DNA from: Alopecurus myosuroides
Taxonomy: Eukaryota > Streptophyta > Magnoliopsida > Poales > Poaceae
Assembly (NCBI GenBank): GCA_028641055.1
Contig: CM054062.1
Span: forward strand, 177,774,726-177,838,725
DNA: 64,000 nucleotides
Direction: 5' to 3'
Shown: one piece after another, positions 23,313 through 34,199 of the stretch
Layout of the letters: every line of letters starts with the position of its first letter
Numbering within the stretch: the first letter of the stretch is position 1
Made by a program: the position numbers and the translations under genes
The notes under the pieces: model-generated
The model's database searches: none
The model's input: only the letters and a program-made list of their open reading frames with translations
What the model was told of the DNA's origin: nothing

Positions 23313-24206
23313 CTACGACAAAGTAACTTTTCGCTCTTCTCCATCCATATATAAAACTCTATAGACTAAGCATTCAATACTAGAGTTACAAGTGACAAAT
23401 TGATGGGATTTCATAGCAGCAAGGTTAAGCCTATGTGGAGCAATTATTTCATCATTAGGATAAATGGAAACATGCAAAGCAGTTGTGACACGTGTAGCAA
23501 TAATGCCACCAGAAATAGGCCCAGCAGCAGCAAGGCGGCGTGCAACAAGTGCACCAAGGTTATACTTTGTGCTACGGTTCAGTGTAGCATCAATGAAAGC
23601 AAGGTGATAACTAGAAACAATGCTAGTGTTCTCCCTACCAAGAATACTAGTACCAATATAGTAAGTAAAGTATCTTAGAGCAGGAAGTTGAATGTTCCTT
23701 ATCTTCCCACGCTGGGATGAGCGACCGTCATCGTTGGTGATCTCTCGGTAGATCCCCAGGAGGTCTGCAGGTCCATCTTGAATTCTGCTTGTTGTCCCGG
23801 TGGCGTTGATACCTATAATAGCACAAAATTCCACCAAGGACAAAGACACATAACTACTATATAATTTGAAGGCAACAGTTGGACCATATTGAGAGTTCTG
23901 AAATTTGAAGCTCTTAACAAAAGATTTTGTGAGCGTGGCATACTGAGGACTTTCATCCTCCATAAAGTTGGTGAGACCAACTCTCTCAACAAGCATAATA
24001 AAATCATCTAAAAGACCTGCATTTCTTAAAAATGTGTGACAAGGAAAGCTAGATGGGTAAATGGTACCGTCATCTTCTCCATCATTAATAGTTGACGCCA
24101 TAAAGTCTTCATTATATGAGGGCCTTTCTGAAGTAGACGAGCGTGATGGCCTTGTCCTTCTAGGAGCATCACTCCTAAATATCTCACCAAAGTTGAACCT
24201 ATCCAT
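23313..24206 (-). CDS. Athila-type extra ORF (ORF3-like), element M
   Basis: An uninterrupted 297-residue frame, starting MDRFNFGEIF and ending EERKVTLS. After a Ser/Arg-rich N-terminus comes a globular stretch with Y-x-x-L-T-K-S-F-V-K-S and L-S-L-V-E-F-C-A-I-I-G motifs. These resemble the plant Athila ORF-1 family (Pfam ATHILA), whose position 3' of gag-pol has led to comparison with envelope genes. I see no signal peptide or membrane segment. In M it lies downstream of gag-protease with no polymerase between them, and T was inserted about 140 bp upstream of its start. It is the best preserved ORF of this 6-7 percent diverged element. Function is unknown; family assignment is from pattern recognition only. 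Confidence 0.6.
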   Translation of the reverse strand: MDRFNFGEIFRSDAPRRTRPSRSSTSERPSYNEDFMASTINDGEDDGTIYPSSFPCHTFLRNAGLLDDFIMLVERVGLTNFMEDESPQYATLTKSFVKSFKFQNSQYGPTVAFKLYSSYVSLSLVEFCAIIGINATGTTSRIQDGPADLLGIYREITNDDGRSSQRGKIRNIQLPALRYFTYYIGTSILGRENTSIVSSYHLAFIDATLNRSTKYNLGALVARRLAAAGPISGGIIATRVTTALHVSIYPNDEIIAPHRLNLAAMKSHQFVTCNSSIECLVYRVLYMDGEERKVTLS

Positions 24207-24343
24207 CTTTGAAATTTTTCAACAATCATCAGAAAAATTAGTTTCAAGCAGCTATAAGGTGCAACCTACCATAGGGGCTTATATGAGAGCTAAACATACA
24301 TCAAAACTATATTATTTCTACTCAAATCAAGCATGCAAACTCA

Positions 24344-24348
24344 CATAA
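24344..24348. repeat. Target-site duplication CATAA, left copy (T)
   Basis: CATAA precedes the 5' LTR of T and is repeated exactly at 34195-34199 after its 3' LTR. Confidence 0.9.
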
Positions 24349-24909
24349 TGTCGGATATATACTGAATAGGGGTATAGAAGATGGTAGACAAAAGAGCCGG
24401 GCTACCAGGGTGGCCTACATGGTAATGGGCTTAGGTCCATTGGGCGGCCCAGTAGTCCGACACGCAGAAGCCAGATTCTAGAAGAACCCGGATCACGGCC
24501 CACGTGATCTGGCTTGGAGGAGAAGACGGATTCCTTGCTTTCCAAGTTACAAGTTAAAAGTAGTCTTCTAGGTTTCCTATTCTGTAAGCCCTAATCCGGT
24601 TATTATATAAAGCCGGACGGGAGATAGATTAAAAGAAGTTAAGTTAGACACAAGTTCAAGCTCTACGCAACTCGCCGAGAAGTTCATCCTCGCCGAGAAG
24701 CTAGATCTACACCCTCACATTGTAACCCTGATAAACGGGCTTTAGTCCCAATTAGTGAGAAGTGCAGGAGTAGGTACGCCGTACTGTCGCGACGTACCGA
24801 ACCTGGGTAAAATCCCGTGTTCTGTGTTACTACGCTATCCCGTTACCCCACGTCTCTACCGTAGTCTCATGGCACCCCCGTCTATGAAAACTACTACGAT
24901 GTCTCGACA
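24349..24909 (+). mobile_element. 5' LTR of T (561 bp)
   Basis: It runs from TGTCGGATATATACTGAATA to CGATGTCTCGACA. It differs from the 3' LTR at four positions only: a G/T in AATAGGGG, two G-to-A-type changes near 24462 and 24473, and an A/C near 24560. Three of the four differences fall in the first 130 bp. Confidence 0.92.
24604..24612 (+). promoter_or_regulatory. TATA box of the T 5' LTR
   Basis: TATATAAAG follows CCGGTTAT; the same box is at 33889-33897 in the 3' LTR. Transcription should start about 30 bp downstream. Confidence 0.6.
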
Positions 24910-24911
24910 GT

Positions 24912-24929
24912 TGGCGCCCACCGTGGGGC
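24912..24929 (+). other. Primer-binding site of T (tRNA-Lys)
   Basis: TGGCGCCCACCGTGGGGC, two bases after the LTR, is a full 18-base complement of the 3' end of plant tRNA-Lys (as I recall that tRNA sequence). Confidence 0.8.
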
Positions 24930-25132
24930 AAACGACGTCAGGCGTGAAATTCCGATCTGGGATACTTGGCGGAATTGGAAGATCGATCACTGTCGGAAGA
25001 TTGGAGTCCGACGACGACGTCGGCCGCTTCCTCGACAACGGATCCTATATACCGGCGCAAAACCACCTGGTAAGTGCCTGCGTGTTACCGATCGGATCTG
25101 CTAACATCTTTATCGGACTAACTGCAGAGGCA

Positions 25133-28100
25133 ATGGGGTTTTGCGGTGGAAGCAAATTTATCCCACCCGCCCTATACCCAGTCAAAGACGACTATGATGC
25201 CGGATTCTGCTCAGATCGCCGACAAAAAAGTGATACACACTTTATAGGCATGGTGCAATCCGAAATCGCTGAAAACACGGATGACGGAAATCCCGTGCAA
25301 GAGGCAGATAACAACCTACCCGTCATAGAGACGGAAGAACAAAAACCCGTCACAGAGACGGAAGATCCGACATCCGTCAACCAGACGATGAACTCGGAAG
25401 CAGAGTCCGTGCTTGCCGCCATTGAGGCGAGGTTGGAGTCGGAAACCGGATCGGATAACTTCGACTCCGAAGACGAAGACGAGGATGCCTTCGTAAGAAA
25501 GGTTAAATCCTTTTCAAGAGGGATTCCATGAAGTGCTAATGGCAAAACCAGCTGATACAACGGGTGCCGGCAGCCAGGAAAGCCCTAAAACCCCTCCGCC
25601 GGTGGAAGAGAGAGAAGACGGAGAAACTTCTCCGATATTCCCCAATGTTAAGGAGATGACAGAAGATGAGCCTGTCAAAAAACCTCCCTCTTCCAAGAAA
25701 AAGCACTGTGCTTCTAAAAAACTCCAATACAAAATCCGGAAGAAAAAATCAGCCGATCTCGCTGATGAAAACCTGGAAGTTGGAGATGTTAGCGGCACAA
25801 AGCCAGCGGAAAAGAAATCTAAGGAAATCACTGCTCCGCCAATGACGGAACAGGAAGAGCAAGAACTATTACAAACACCAGTGGGACCAGATGAACCCCC
25901 TGAGATGCTGGAAGCCAGGAGACAAGCTTTCCAACGGCAACAGCAACATCTGCTTAGATCTCGGCAACATCTCCAACAAACCCATAATGACATCAAAGTC
26001 ATGAAGGAAGAAATAGAGGAGTACGAGAGAAAGCATAGATCCGCGTTAAAACCTACTAGGTTACCCGGAATCGCAAAACCGGAAGAACTGCCGCCAAAAG
26101 AAAGGTTCTATAACCCATCTTGGCAAAAGCAGTTAAACGGCAAAGATGCCAAGGGCGAACCAATATACAAAACCGCAGCAGAAAACGCGGAAGCAGCGTT
26201 CGCCGTCCTAAACAACGACCTGTACTCCAACGGGGAAAAACTCCAAGGGGTGTATGCTTTCCTAGGAAAAGCATTACAGCAGCAACAGCGAGGCCAAGAA
26301 CGATCAGGGAGGCTGCACGATAATTCCGCCCTCTGCAAAACAGCTACTTGCGCCGCTGGAGCACCTGGACCGGAAGAACCCGGAGATTCAGATAAAAAAG
26401 AGGATCCGAGAAAAGACAGGAAAAACCCAGACAACCGGGACGCAACGTCTAGAATCGGACCTCATCTCCCGAAAGATGGATATAAACCACACGATCGGGA
26501 AGACAAACACCGGAATGACGGCAAAACAATGCCACCTCCGAGAAACCCAGCTGAAAAAGCTGGAAGATATGATATACCTCACAGACGTGAAAGATCCCGG
26601 ACACCTCCTAAGGATAAGGAAAGGCATAGAAGCAGAACTCCGCCTAAAGGACGTGAACACGGAAGAGATAGAGATAACCTCGGAAAAGCGCGTCCGCGCA
26701 ACAATGGAAAAGAAAGGAGCAGATCCCCTTCTGTCCATTCAGCCGGAAGATATTCTGCACACGTTGACAGATCAGAAAAGGATGATCTATACTTTGGTCC
26801 TAAGTGTTTTACTGACAGGATCCGAAGGATAACCCTGCATTCTGGCTTCGCCAAAGTTGGTCCAACCTACCAAAAATATACCGGCAGTACAAACCCGGAT
26901 ACCTGGCTCTCAGATTATTATACAGCCGTCCAAATCAACAATGGGACAGACCTGGAAGCTGTCAAGTTTCTTCCCCTAATGTTGTTAGACGGAGCCAGAG
27001 ATTGGATCAATGGTTTACCATCAAGAACTGTCGACAGCTGGGATGATATGGCTAGAGTATTCACTCAGCATTTTCGGGGAACATACAAACGCCCAAATAG
27101 CATCAACCAGCTGAACCGTTGCACCCAATTTGAGGACGAACCATACGTGGATTTCATCTCCAGATGGACTGCAATGAAGAATAGTTGCTCTGGAGTAACT
27201 GACGTACAAGCAATGCATGCTTTCGTCAATGGCTTAAAACCCGGACTCGTACCGTTCATGGTTGGTTCTAAACAGCACAAAGATCTCGGATCTATGCTTA
27301 CAACCGCTAATGAGCATGCTGCAGCCGAAGATGATATCAGAGCAAGAGGAGGCAATATTGAGTCACTAATACTCGCCAAGAAAACCCCTCGTTCTGACAA
27401 AAAAGGAACTCCGGAGTCAACGACAAATCCCAAGGAGGTCAACATAGCCTTTGGAGGAGAAAAGGTGAATAAGTGGAAAGGCCGCAGTCCAGATCCAATC
27501 AATTACACTCCCGAAGAATGGGAGAGAATTAAGTCGGAACCCTGCGTCCACCACTCGCAATTTGGGAAACCAACCCACACAAATGCGCAATGCCGGCTAA
27601 ACAAGCATATGAAAGGCAATGCAGGATCCGGAAATAAAGGGAAGGGTTCCAAAAGGAAACCTGCCAAACAAAAGCCAGAAGCTGAAAAAGAAGACAGTGA
27701 ATCGGACACTAATGACAAAATCCAGGAACAACAGCGAAAAGGCGAACCCAAATTTCCGAGAGTTGACGGAGAAGCAATGCTAACGTTCTTAGCAACCCCG
27801 TCAGCAAAGGTGGCCAAAAGAACACTTCGAGAAATAAACGCGGTTGTTCCGGCAACCCCGAAATTCTTGAAGTACTCCAACACACCGATAATCTGGGATC
27901 AGTCTGATCATCCCGGAAATATCCCTGAACCCGGCACACAAGCTCTTGTTGTAAGCCCTATTGTTCAAAATACTAGGCTAAGAAGAGTGTTGATGGATGG
28001 AGGATCCAGCATTAATATAATGTACCTGGATACACTGAAGCACTTGAAGATCTCCGAGTCCCAGCTCAACTACAGCAATATACGCTTCCATGGCATTGTT

Positions 28101-29549
28101 CCTGGCAGGCAAGCATGATCCCTAGGAGAAATTTCCCTAGATGTCACCTTCGGAGATAAAGATCACTTCCGGCAGGAAAAAGTATCCTTCGAAGTAGTGC
28201 CGTTCGAAAGCGTGTATCACGCAATACTCGGACGTCCAGCTTTCGCCAAATTCATGGCAAGATCCTGTTATATCTACAACAAGTTAAAAATGCCAGGACC
28301 CAAAGGAGGAGTAATCACCATAGCCGGTGATTTCAAGCTGGCAAACGAGTTGGAGAAAGAAAACGCCCTTTGCGCTCAGAGAGTTATCGCAAAGGAGGAA
28401 CTGAAGGAATTAGCCAAGGAGGTATCGCCGAAAGAAATGCCGGCAGGAAAAGAAACTCGGAAGCCAACAGATAGCTTCAAGGCTTCCGAGAATACAAGAC
28501 AGGTAATCCTAGATCCCAAAGATCCGACAAAATTTGTCGTCGTAGGGACTGGGATGACCGACAAATAGGAAGGCGAGCTCATCAAGTTCCTCCGTGAGAA
28601 CTGGGATATTTTTGCCTGGTGTCCAGCTGACATGCCAGGCGTACCCAGGGAACTTGCTGAGCACCAACTCAAGGTTATTCCCGGATCAAAACCCGTCAAA
28701 CAAGGTCTCCGTCGTTTTGACGGAAGAAGACGGAAGGCTATTGGCAAGGAAATTATCCGGCTTTTAGCAGCGGATTTCATCAAGGAAGTAATCCATACTG
28801 ATTGGTTCGCTAATCCGGTCCTAGTACCGAAGAAAGACACCACTGCTCTTAGAATGTGTATAGATTACACAGGATTGAACAAGTTGTGTCCGAAAGATAG
28901 GTTCGCGTTACCGCGAATCGATCAAATAATAGATGCCACTGCAGGCTCCGAGCTTTTATGCTTTTTGGATGCATACTCCGGGTACCACCAAATACGCATG
29001 AAAAAGGAAGATCAAATCAAGACTTCTTTTATAACCCCGTATGGGACGTACTATTACGTAACCATGCCTTTTGGCCTGAAGAACGTAGGTGCAACCTACC
29101 AGCGTTGCATGCAACGCTGTTTGCATAGTCAAATTGGCAGAAACGTTCATGTTTACGTGGACGATATCGCTGTCGTAACCAAGGAAAAAGATACACTCCT
29201 TGAGGATTTGCGAGAAACTTTCGAAAACTTACGCACTTACAAGATGAAGTTGAATCCATCTAAGTGCGTATTCGGGGTTCCCTCAGGAAAACTTCTGGGT
29301 TTCATTGTTTCCCACGGAGGAATAGAAGTTAACCCGGAAAAGATCAAGGCAATCTTGAACATCTCAAAACCTACATGTGTAAAAGATGTCCAAAGATTGA
29401 CGGGTTCCGCTGCAGCCGTCAGCAGATTTATCAGTCGGCTGGGGGCTAAAACCTTACCACTCTACAAGCTGCTGAAAAAATTCGACAAAGTCAAGTGGAT
29501 TGCGGAAGCCTGGGAACGTCTAGAAAGTTATGTACCTTTCCGTACTTAG
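25133..29549 (+). pseudogene. gag-protease-reverse transcriptase of T, truncated
   Basis: An acidic N-terminal frame from ATG 25133 ends at 25531 and is out of frame with the following long frame (open from about 25497 to 28118), so a frameshift lies in 25497-25531. The long frame holds a charged Arg/Ser-rich part, a retrotransposon gag domain (about 26850-27350, including FTQHFRGTYK), a Cys/His cluster near 27540-27600 and the start of a retropepsin (LMDGGSSINIMYL). TGA at 28116 and TAG at 28566 interrupt one continuous frame. Reverse transcriptase motifs follow: LDAYSGYHQI, PFGLKN and the catalytic YVDD at about 29155-29166. The frame then ends at 29549, just after the RT connection region. 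RNase H and integrase are absent, and the junction near 29500 looks like an internal deletion. Product not expected to be functional. Confidence 0.85.
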
Positions 29550-30164
29550 TTCAATTCTATGTAAACATCTTTTGAGATCATGAAATAAAGTTGTCGGAAT
29601 GCTGTCATCCATATTATTTATAAGTGCAAAGTGTTTCCGCCTCATCTATTTCCCAATGATCTTACAAATTGCTCAACGTTAACCCGAATTGTGCTTGCGT
29701 ACTCGGTGTTACAAAACTGAATGATTTTTCAGCCTGTTAACGGCTAAGGGAAACTTGAATTGCCTGCGTGCCCAAGTTTAGCTTAAAACTTTCCTTGTTT
29801 TCTCTAAGTCTTATCTGATTGTGTGTGTGTTGGGTTACTGGAACTAGTTAGTAAATATGCCTTTAGCATGGTCCATGTTTCCGAGTTTCAAAAACTGCTT
29901 GGTTCGTCCCCAGTTACTCGGCATGAAGATTCATATTGCTATTTGAGCCATTTCAAACACTAAGGACAGTTAAAGCATACACACCAGAGAACTTAGAAGA
30001 TAAAGGAATGATAAAACCCAAAAAACTTGCAAAGAATTTCATAATTTAAACTGCAACAGACGGAAGTTTCATTCATACAAAAGAAGCATTACATTTTGGA
30101 TTACATTAAAAGAACAGTAATGCTCCTATTGTCTATTTTTTCTATCCAGGTTCCAGGTAACCCT
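29550..30164. other. Non-coding spacer between pol and the antisense gene of T
   Basis: No supported ORF. It holds an AATAAA on the plus strand near 29585 and is where the 3' end of the minus-strand gene's transcript should lie. The first part probably follows the former end of integrase. Confidence 0.5.
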
Positions 30165-33096
30165 TCAAGCATCTGACTCCTCCTCGCTGCTTTCGTCTTC
30201 GGGGATTGGAGGGATCTCCGCTTCTGGATAGTTGACGGAGATATTTACCATGGAGGCAATCTGGGTGGCGTGGCCCTTGACTTCACCAAAGATGGTGTTT
30301 CGCTGCATATCCGTGTATCCTTGAGGGACACCGGACGCCACGCGCCAGGATTTAGCACTAGGGTAGTGCATGCGCATGAGCCCAAGAGCCATGCGCGCAC
30401 CACCCCGTGCAGCGGAGCGAAGGAGAGATTCCTTAGACTCCGCCACCTCCATGATGGCACCCGGAAGTTTTTCAACCTCCGAGCACTCCCCAGATTTTTC
30501 GGGAAGAAACTTGTCTACCAGCTGCGTTGCAGCAGCCTTCATCAAAGTCCATGTCTCCCCGAAAGCTCGGATGCCTGCAACCCGAGTGCCATCTGGGGTA
30601 TCTCCTGGTTTTTCCAATAACACACCCAAAAGGGTTAGACGGAAAAACAGAGAAAAGTAAAACATGGAAAGATGATAAATGAGTCAGAAATTTACCGATG
30701 AGCTTGTCGATCTCGGAAACTTCCTCCAGGCGAAGGTTTAGAGCGTCGGTCAAATCCTGAATGGTGGATTTGTCCTTCTCCGCCTGCTCGGAAGCCTTGG
30801 AATTAGAAACTCCAAGGGCCAGATTACTGGCTTCCAAGTCTTGTTGTGCTTTCACAAGGTTCTTGTGAAGCTCAACATTCTCCTTGCGGAGAATTTCGGC
30901 ATTGCCAGAATCTTCTGCTGCTTGTTTAGCCTGAGCTAATGCAGCTGAAAAGCAAGGGAAAAATCCGAGTTAGCCAGCTTCTCGGAAAAAACTTAGGCAA
31001 ATAATTGAATCGGAAATTTCAGAAGGAAAATGTTTACCTTGTGTTTCCGACAGTGCGAGCTTAGCTGATTCCAGCTCTGCTTCCCTTTCTTCAAGAATAG
31101 AGAGAAGACTTCTAACTTCTTTATTCTTGATGGTAAGCTTCTTGAAAACTTCCCTGTTGATGGCTTCGGAGGTTTGCTGAAACATAGCAAGGAGAAGAAT
31201 GAGTACAAAAAGCATCAAAGCAAAAAGCATGCATTTTGATTAATGCTTGGGGGCTAGAGTTATATACCTGGCTCATGCGCTGCAAACCTGCCAAGTTTTC
31301 TTTGAACTCTTTCGCGTATTCCGCGAAGAGATTCCCGGCTGCGTCCAAGCCGTCATTGATAGCTTTGAAATCCTTGTCAAAGGTGGGAATTTCCTCGTCG
31401 AAAGTCCGAGGTAATTTTCCCACCTCTGGAGCCGCCCTTTCCCTCGTGTCCGTGTCGGACACAATGGGCTGGCTGGGCTCTGGGGGCTTGGTGGTGGGGG
31501 TTGCAGTAGGCTCTTCCGCCATTGTGCTTGGCGTGTCCGGGGCGACGGCGGGAGAAGGTTGGCTGCCTCGGCTGGAAGAAACCTTGTGTTTCTTCAGCTT
31601 CTTCGGCTTCAGGGTGGAAGGTGGCAGGCTAAAAACATAAAAACCCGGAAAAGGTTAAAACACCGGAGATGGATGAAAAAAGTTCCCATAAAAGAAAAAT
31701 CCAGAAGAAAATAACCTGGAAGTGGCGACGGGGATTCCGTCAAGATCGATAATTTCTTCCGAGGAAGTTATTTTCTTGCGCTTGCGTCCACCTGTAGCGG
31801 CGGTGCGCAGCGCATCCAGCTCGGCCTCGGAGGCTAACTCCGAGTCTGGAAGATCCGCAAGCTGTCGGAAGAACCAATCAGAATTAGAAGGTAGATTATC
31901 CGAGAATTGTGATTGTACCCAAATGACGGAAAAATTACCTTGGGAACCGGGTTGTCGGCCGTGTACATTGGCCGACTAGCTTCGTATTGGTCGCGAGAGG
32001 CGACCAACTGGTTGATGCGCCGTCGAAGCTCCTTTTGAGGCCAATCCTTGTCGGTTGTCCGCATAGGATCTTTGGCTCCCGTATACTCGCACAGAAGGCG
32101 ACCTCCGTGGTTTGCTAATGGCTGAATCCGCCTATTCAGCCAGCAAAAGACCGTATCCATACCGGTCAAAGGAGGGGTGGAGGAGGTGAGCTTGGCGATG
32201 CGCCTCTTGATCCTTAACAGATCTGGCGGCAGAACTTGGACGGCTTCTGTTCCCCAGTTGTCCTGGGGAACGGCGGCAGAATTCACAAAAGGTGGAACCC
32301 CGACGGCCTTTTTAGGAAAAGGCACGTCGGGATGATAGAAGAAAGAACCCGTCCAAAATTTGACGGATTCTGATGTTTTGATCTTGGGGAACCAATCCTC
32401 TCGGAATCTCCGAAGAGTGAAGGATATGGTCCCGCAAGTTGGGAGTGCGCCCTCCGAAGAGTTCCGCTTAACTCCAAAGCAGTACATCCAGAAGTCTAGC
32501 CTAGGTTCTAGCCCTAAGTAGCCTTCAAACAAGGCCTGAAAGCCGGCCATGTATAGAATGGAATTGGGGGGAAGATTGTGGGGCTGGATGTTATAATGAG
32601 AAAGAACTTGGAGGAAGAAAGAAGAAGGCGGAAGCCCCATACCTCGCAAGAGGTGGGAAGTGAGAAGTACCCTTTCGCCGTTCTGCGGCGTTGGCTCGGT
32701 CTCTTCCTCCGGAAGCCGCCATTTCTTCTTAAGTACCAGGCCCTCCTTTTCCAAGTTTGGAAGGAGAGCCGGAGGAATACTGCAGGCAATCCAGTTGCCT
32801 GCAGATTCAGCCTCCTCGTCCGCTCCGGCGGTGGCGGCGGCGTCCTCCGCGGCGGCAAGTTCGTCGCCGAGGAGCTCGATCTTTTCCTCCACCGTTTCGG
32901 GTGCAAACGGTGGGGTTGTCGCGGCACTTGATGACGCAACGTCCGCGGCGGCGGAAGAGTTCTCCCCGCCCGCCGCGGAGGCCGTAGTCTTCTCTGGCTC
33001 GCCGCCGGCGTTCTTAGGCGATCCCGGCTGCGGATCCAGATCGCTGACGAGCTCGTCGATGGCGGCGCGGGTCGGTGACGACGGCGAGGAGGCCAT
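30165..33096 (-). CDS. Six-exon antisense gene of T (Tat-clade extra ORF), intact
   Basis: Exons on the minus strand: 33096-31939, 31861-31716, 31628-31268, 31176-31038, 30944-30696 and 30604-30165. All five introns begin GT and end AG. The joined length is 2,493 nt, an uninterrupted 830 codons plus stop. The N-terminal 130 residues are Ala/Ser/Glu-rich. Residues about 140-330 resemble the plant domain called putative gypsy type transposon (Pfam Transposase_28 family), with motifs VLSHYNIQPHNL and FWMYCFGVKR. Two basic clusters (RKRKK at 412-416, KPKKLKKHK at 441-449) could be nuclear localisation signals. Residues about 555-684 are strongly heptad-like, and the C-terminus is acidic (EDESSEEESDA). 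The gene lies opposite to gag-pol with its own TATA box upstream. Its introns survive because they are antisense to the element's genomic RNA. Molecular function is unknown. Confidence 0.85.
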
Positions 33097-33230
33097 CTTT
33101 TGGTGGCGCTTTGCGTTCGGCGTACGAAGGATGCGTGCGTTGGGACAGGGCTTTCTCTCGAGCTCGCGTTAGCAGCAATGGCGTGGACAGTGAGGGGAGT
33201 GAAGAAAGTTTCTGATGAGAACGATGATGG

Positions 33231-33240
33231 CTATTTATAG
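33231..33240 (-). promoter_or_regulatory. TATA box of the antisense gene in T
   Basis: On the minus strand the sequence reads CTATAAATAG, a near-perfect plant TATA box, 135 bp upstream of the ATG at 33096. This predicts a start near 33200 and a 5' UTR of about 105 nt with no intervening ATG until 33096. Confidence 0.7.
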
Positions 33241-33618
33241 CCAGAAACCCGTTTAGATACGTGCCAACGGCTCTTTCGACCGTTGGATGCTCGACGCGTG
33301 TCGCTCGCCGGAAAATACGGGAAATAAAACGGCAGGGGAATGATGGCTATCTCCTCGTTTCCCGTAAGAATCTGTCAGAGATACGCTGAGGGGTTTCCCG
33401 CGTGGAACCAAGCAACGCTTGCGTCAGCATGTTTAAGACGCTGACGTTATGAGTTCCTTTTCCGCGAAGGATCGCGAGAAGAAAAGCCGAATTTTCACGG
33501 TTCCGAGTTTTATGTTACCATCTCCTTCAAAAGGAAAGTAGAAAGAATCAAGACTGCTGAATCAAGATTTCCCGGACAAAATGTATTTGACGAAAGACGG
33601 AGAATCAGAGTTTTGATC

Positions 33619-33633
33619 CTTCCTGGGGGCTAC
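33619..33633 (+). other. Polypurine tract of T
   Basis: CCTTCCTGGGGGCTAC runs up to the TGTCGG start of the 3' LTR. The GGGGGCTAC ending is typical of grass Tat-clade elements. Confidence 0.65.
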
Positions 33634-34194
33634 TGTCGGATATATACTGAATATGGGTATAGAAGATGGTAGACAAAAGAGCCGGGCTACCAGGGTGGCC
33701 TACATGGTAATGGGCTTAGGTCCATTGGGCGGCCCAGTAGTCCGACGCGCAGAAGCCGGATTCTAGAAGAACCCGGATCACGGCCCACGTGATCTGGCTT
33801 GGAGGAGAAGACGGATTCCTTGCTTTCCAAGTTACAAGTTAAACGTAGTCTTCTAGGTTTCCTATTCTGTAAGCCCTAATCCGGTTATTATATAAAGCCG
33901 GACGGGAGATAGATTAAAAGAAGTTAAGTTAGACACAAGTTCAAGCTCTACGCAACTCGCCGAGAAGTTCATCCTCGCCGAGAAGCTAGATCTACACCCT
34001 CACATTGTAACCCTGATAAACGGGCTTTAGTCCCAATTAGTGAGAAGTGCAGGAGTAGGTACGCCGTACTGTCGCGACGTACCGAACCTGGGTAAAATCC
34101 CGTGTTCTGTGTTACTACGCTATCCCGTTACCCCACGTCTCTACCGTAGTCTCATGGCACCCCCGTCTATGAAAACTACTACGATGTCTCGACA
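33634..34194 (+). mobile_element. 3' LTR of T (561 bp)
   Basis: It is the same length as the 5' LTR, with four mismatches and no indels, and is followed by CATAA. The downstream sequence continues the non-coding part of M. Confidence 0.92.
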
Positions 34195-34199
34195 CATAA

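Larger units (their letters stand above)
24349..34194 (+). mobile_element. Tat-type gypsy element T (complete ends, 9,846 bp)
   Basis: T has two 561-bp LTRs, a tRNA-Lys primer site, a broken gag-protease-RT on the plus strand, and a multi-exon gene on the minus strand between pol and the 3' LTR. It ends with a G-rich polypurine tract and an exact CATAA target duplication. Tat-clade elements (for example maize Grande and the Retand group) are known to carry an extra antisense ORF at this position. RNase H and integrase are missing, so this copy cannot have moved by its own enzymes. The LTRs differ at four positions in 561, about 0.7 percent. At a commonly used grass LTR rate of 1.3e-8 per site per year that is roughly 0.3 million years (inference). 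Confidence 0.9.

Noticed and set aside
24755..25132. Frame starting inside the 5' LTR of T and crossing the primer site
   Set aside because: Translation of gag would not start upstream of the primer site; the first sensible ATG is 25133.
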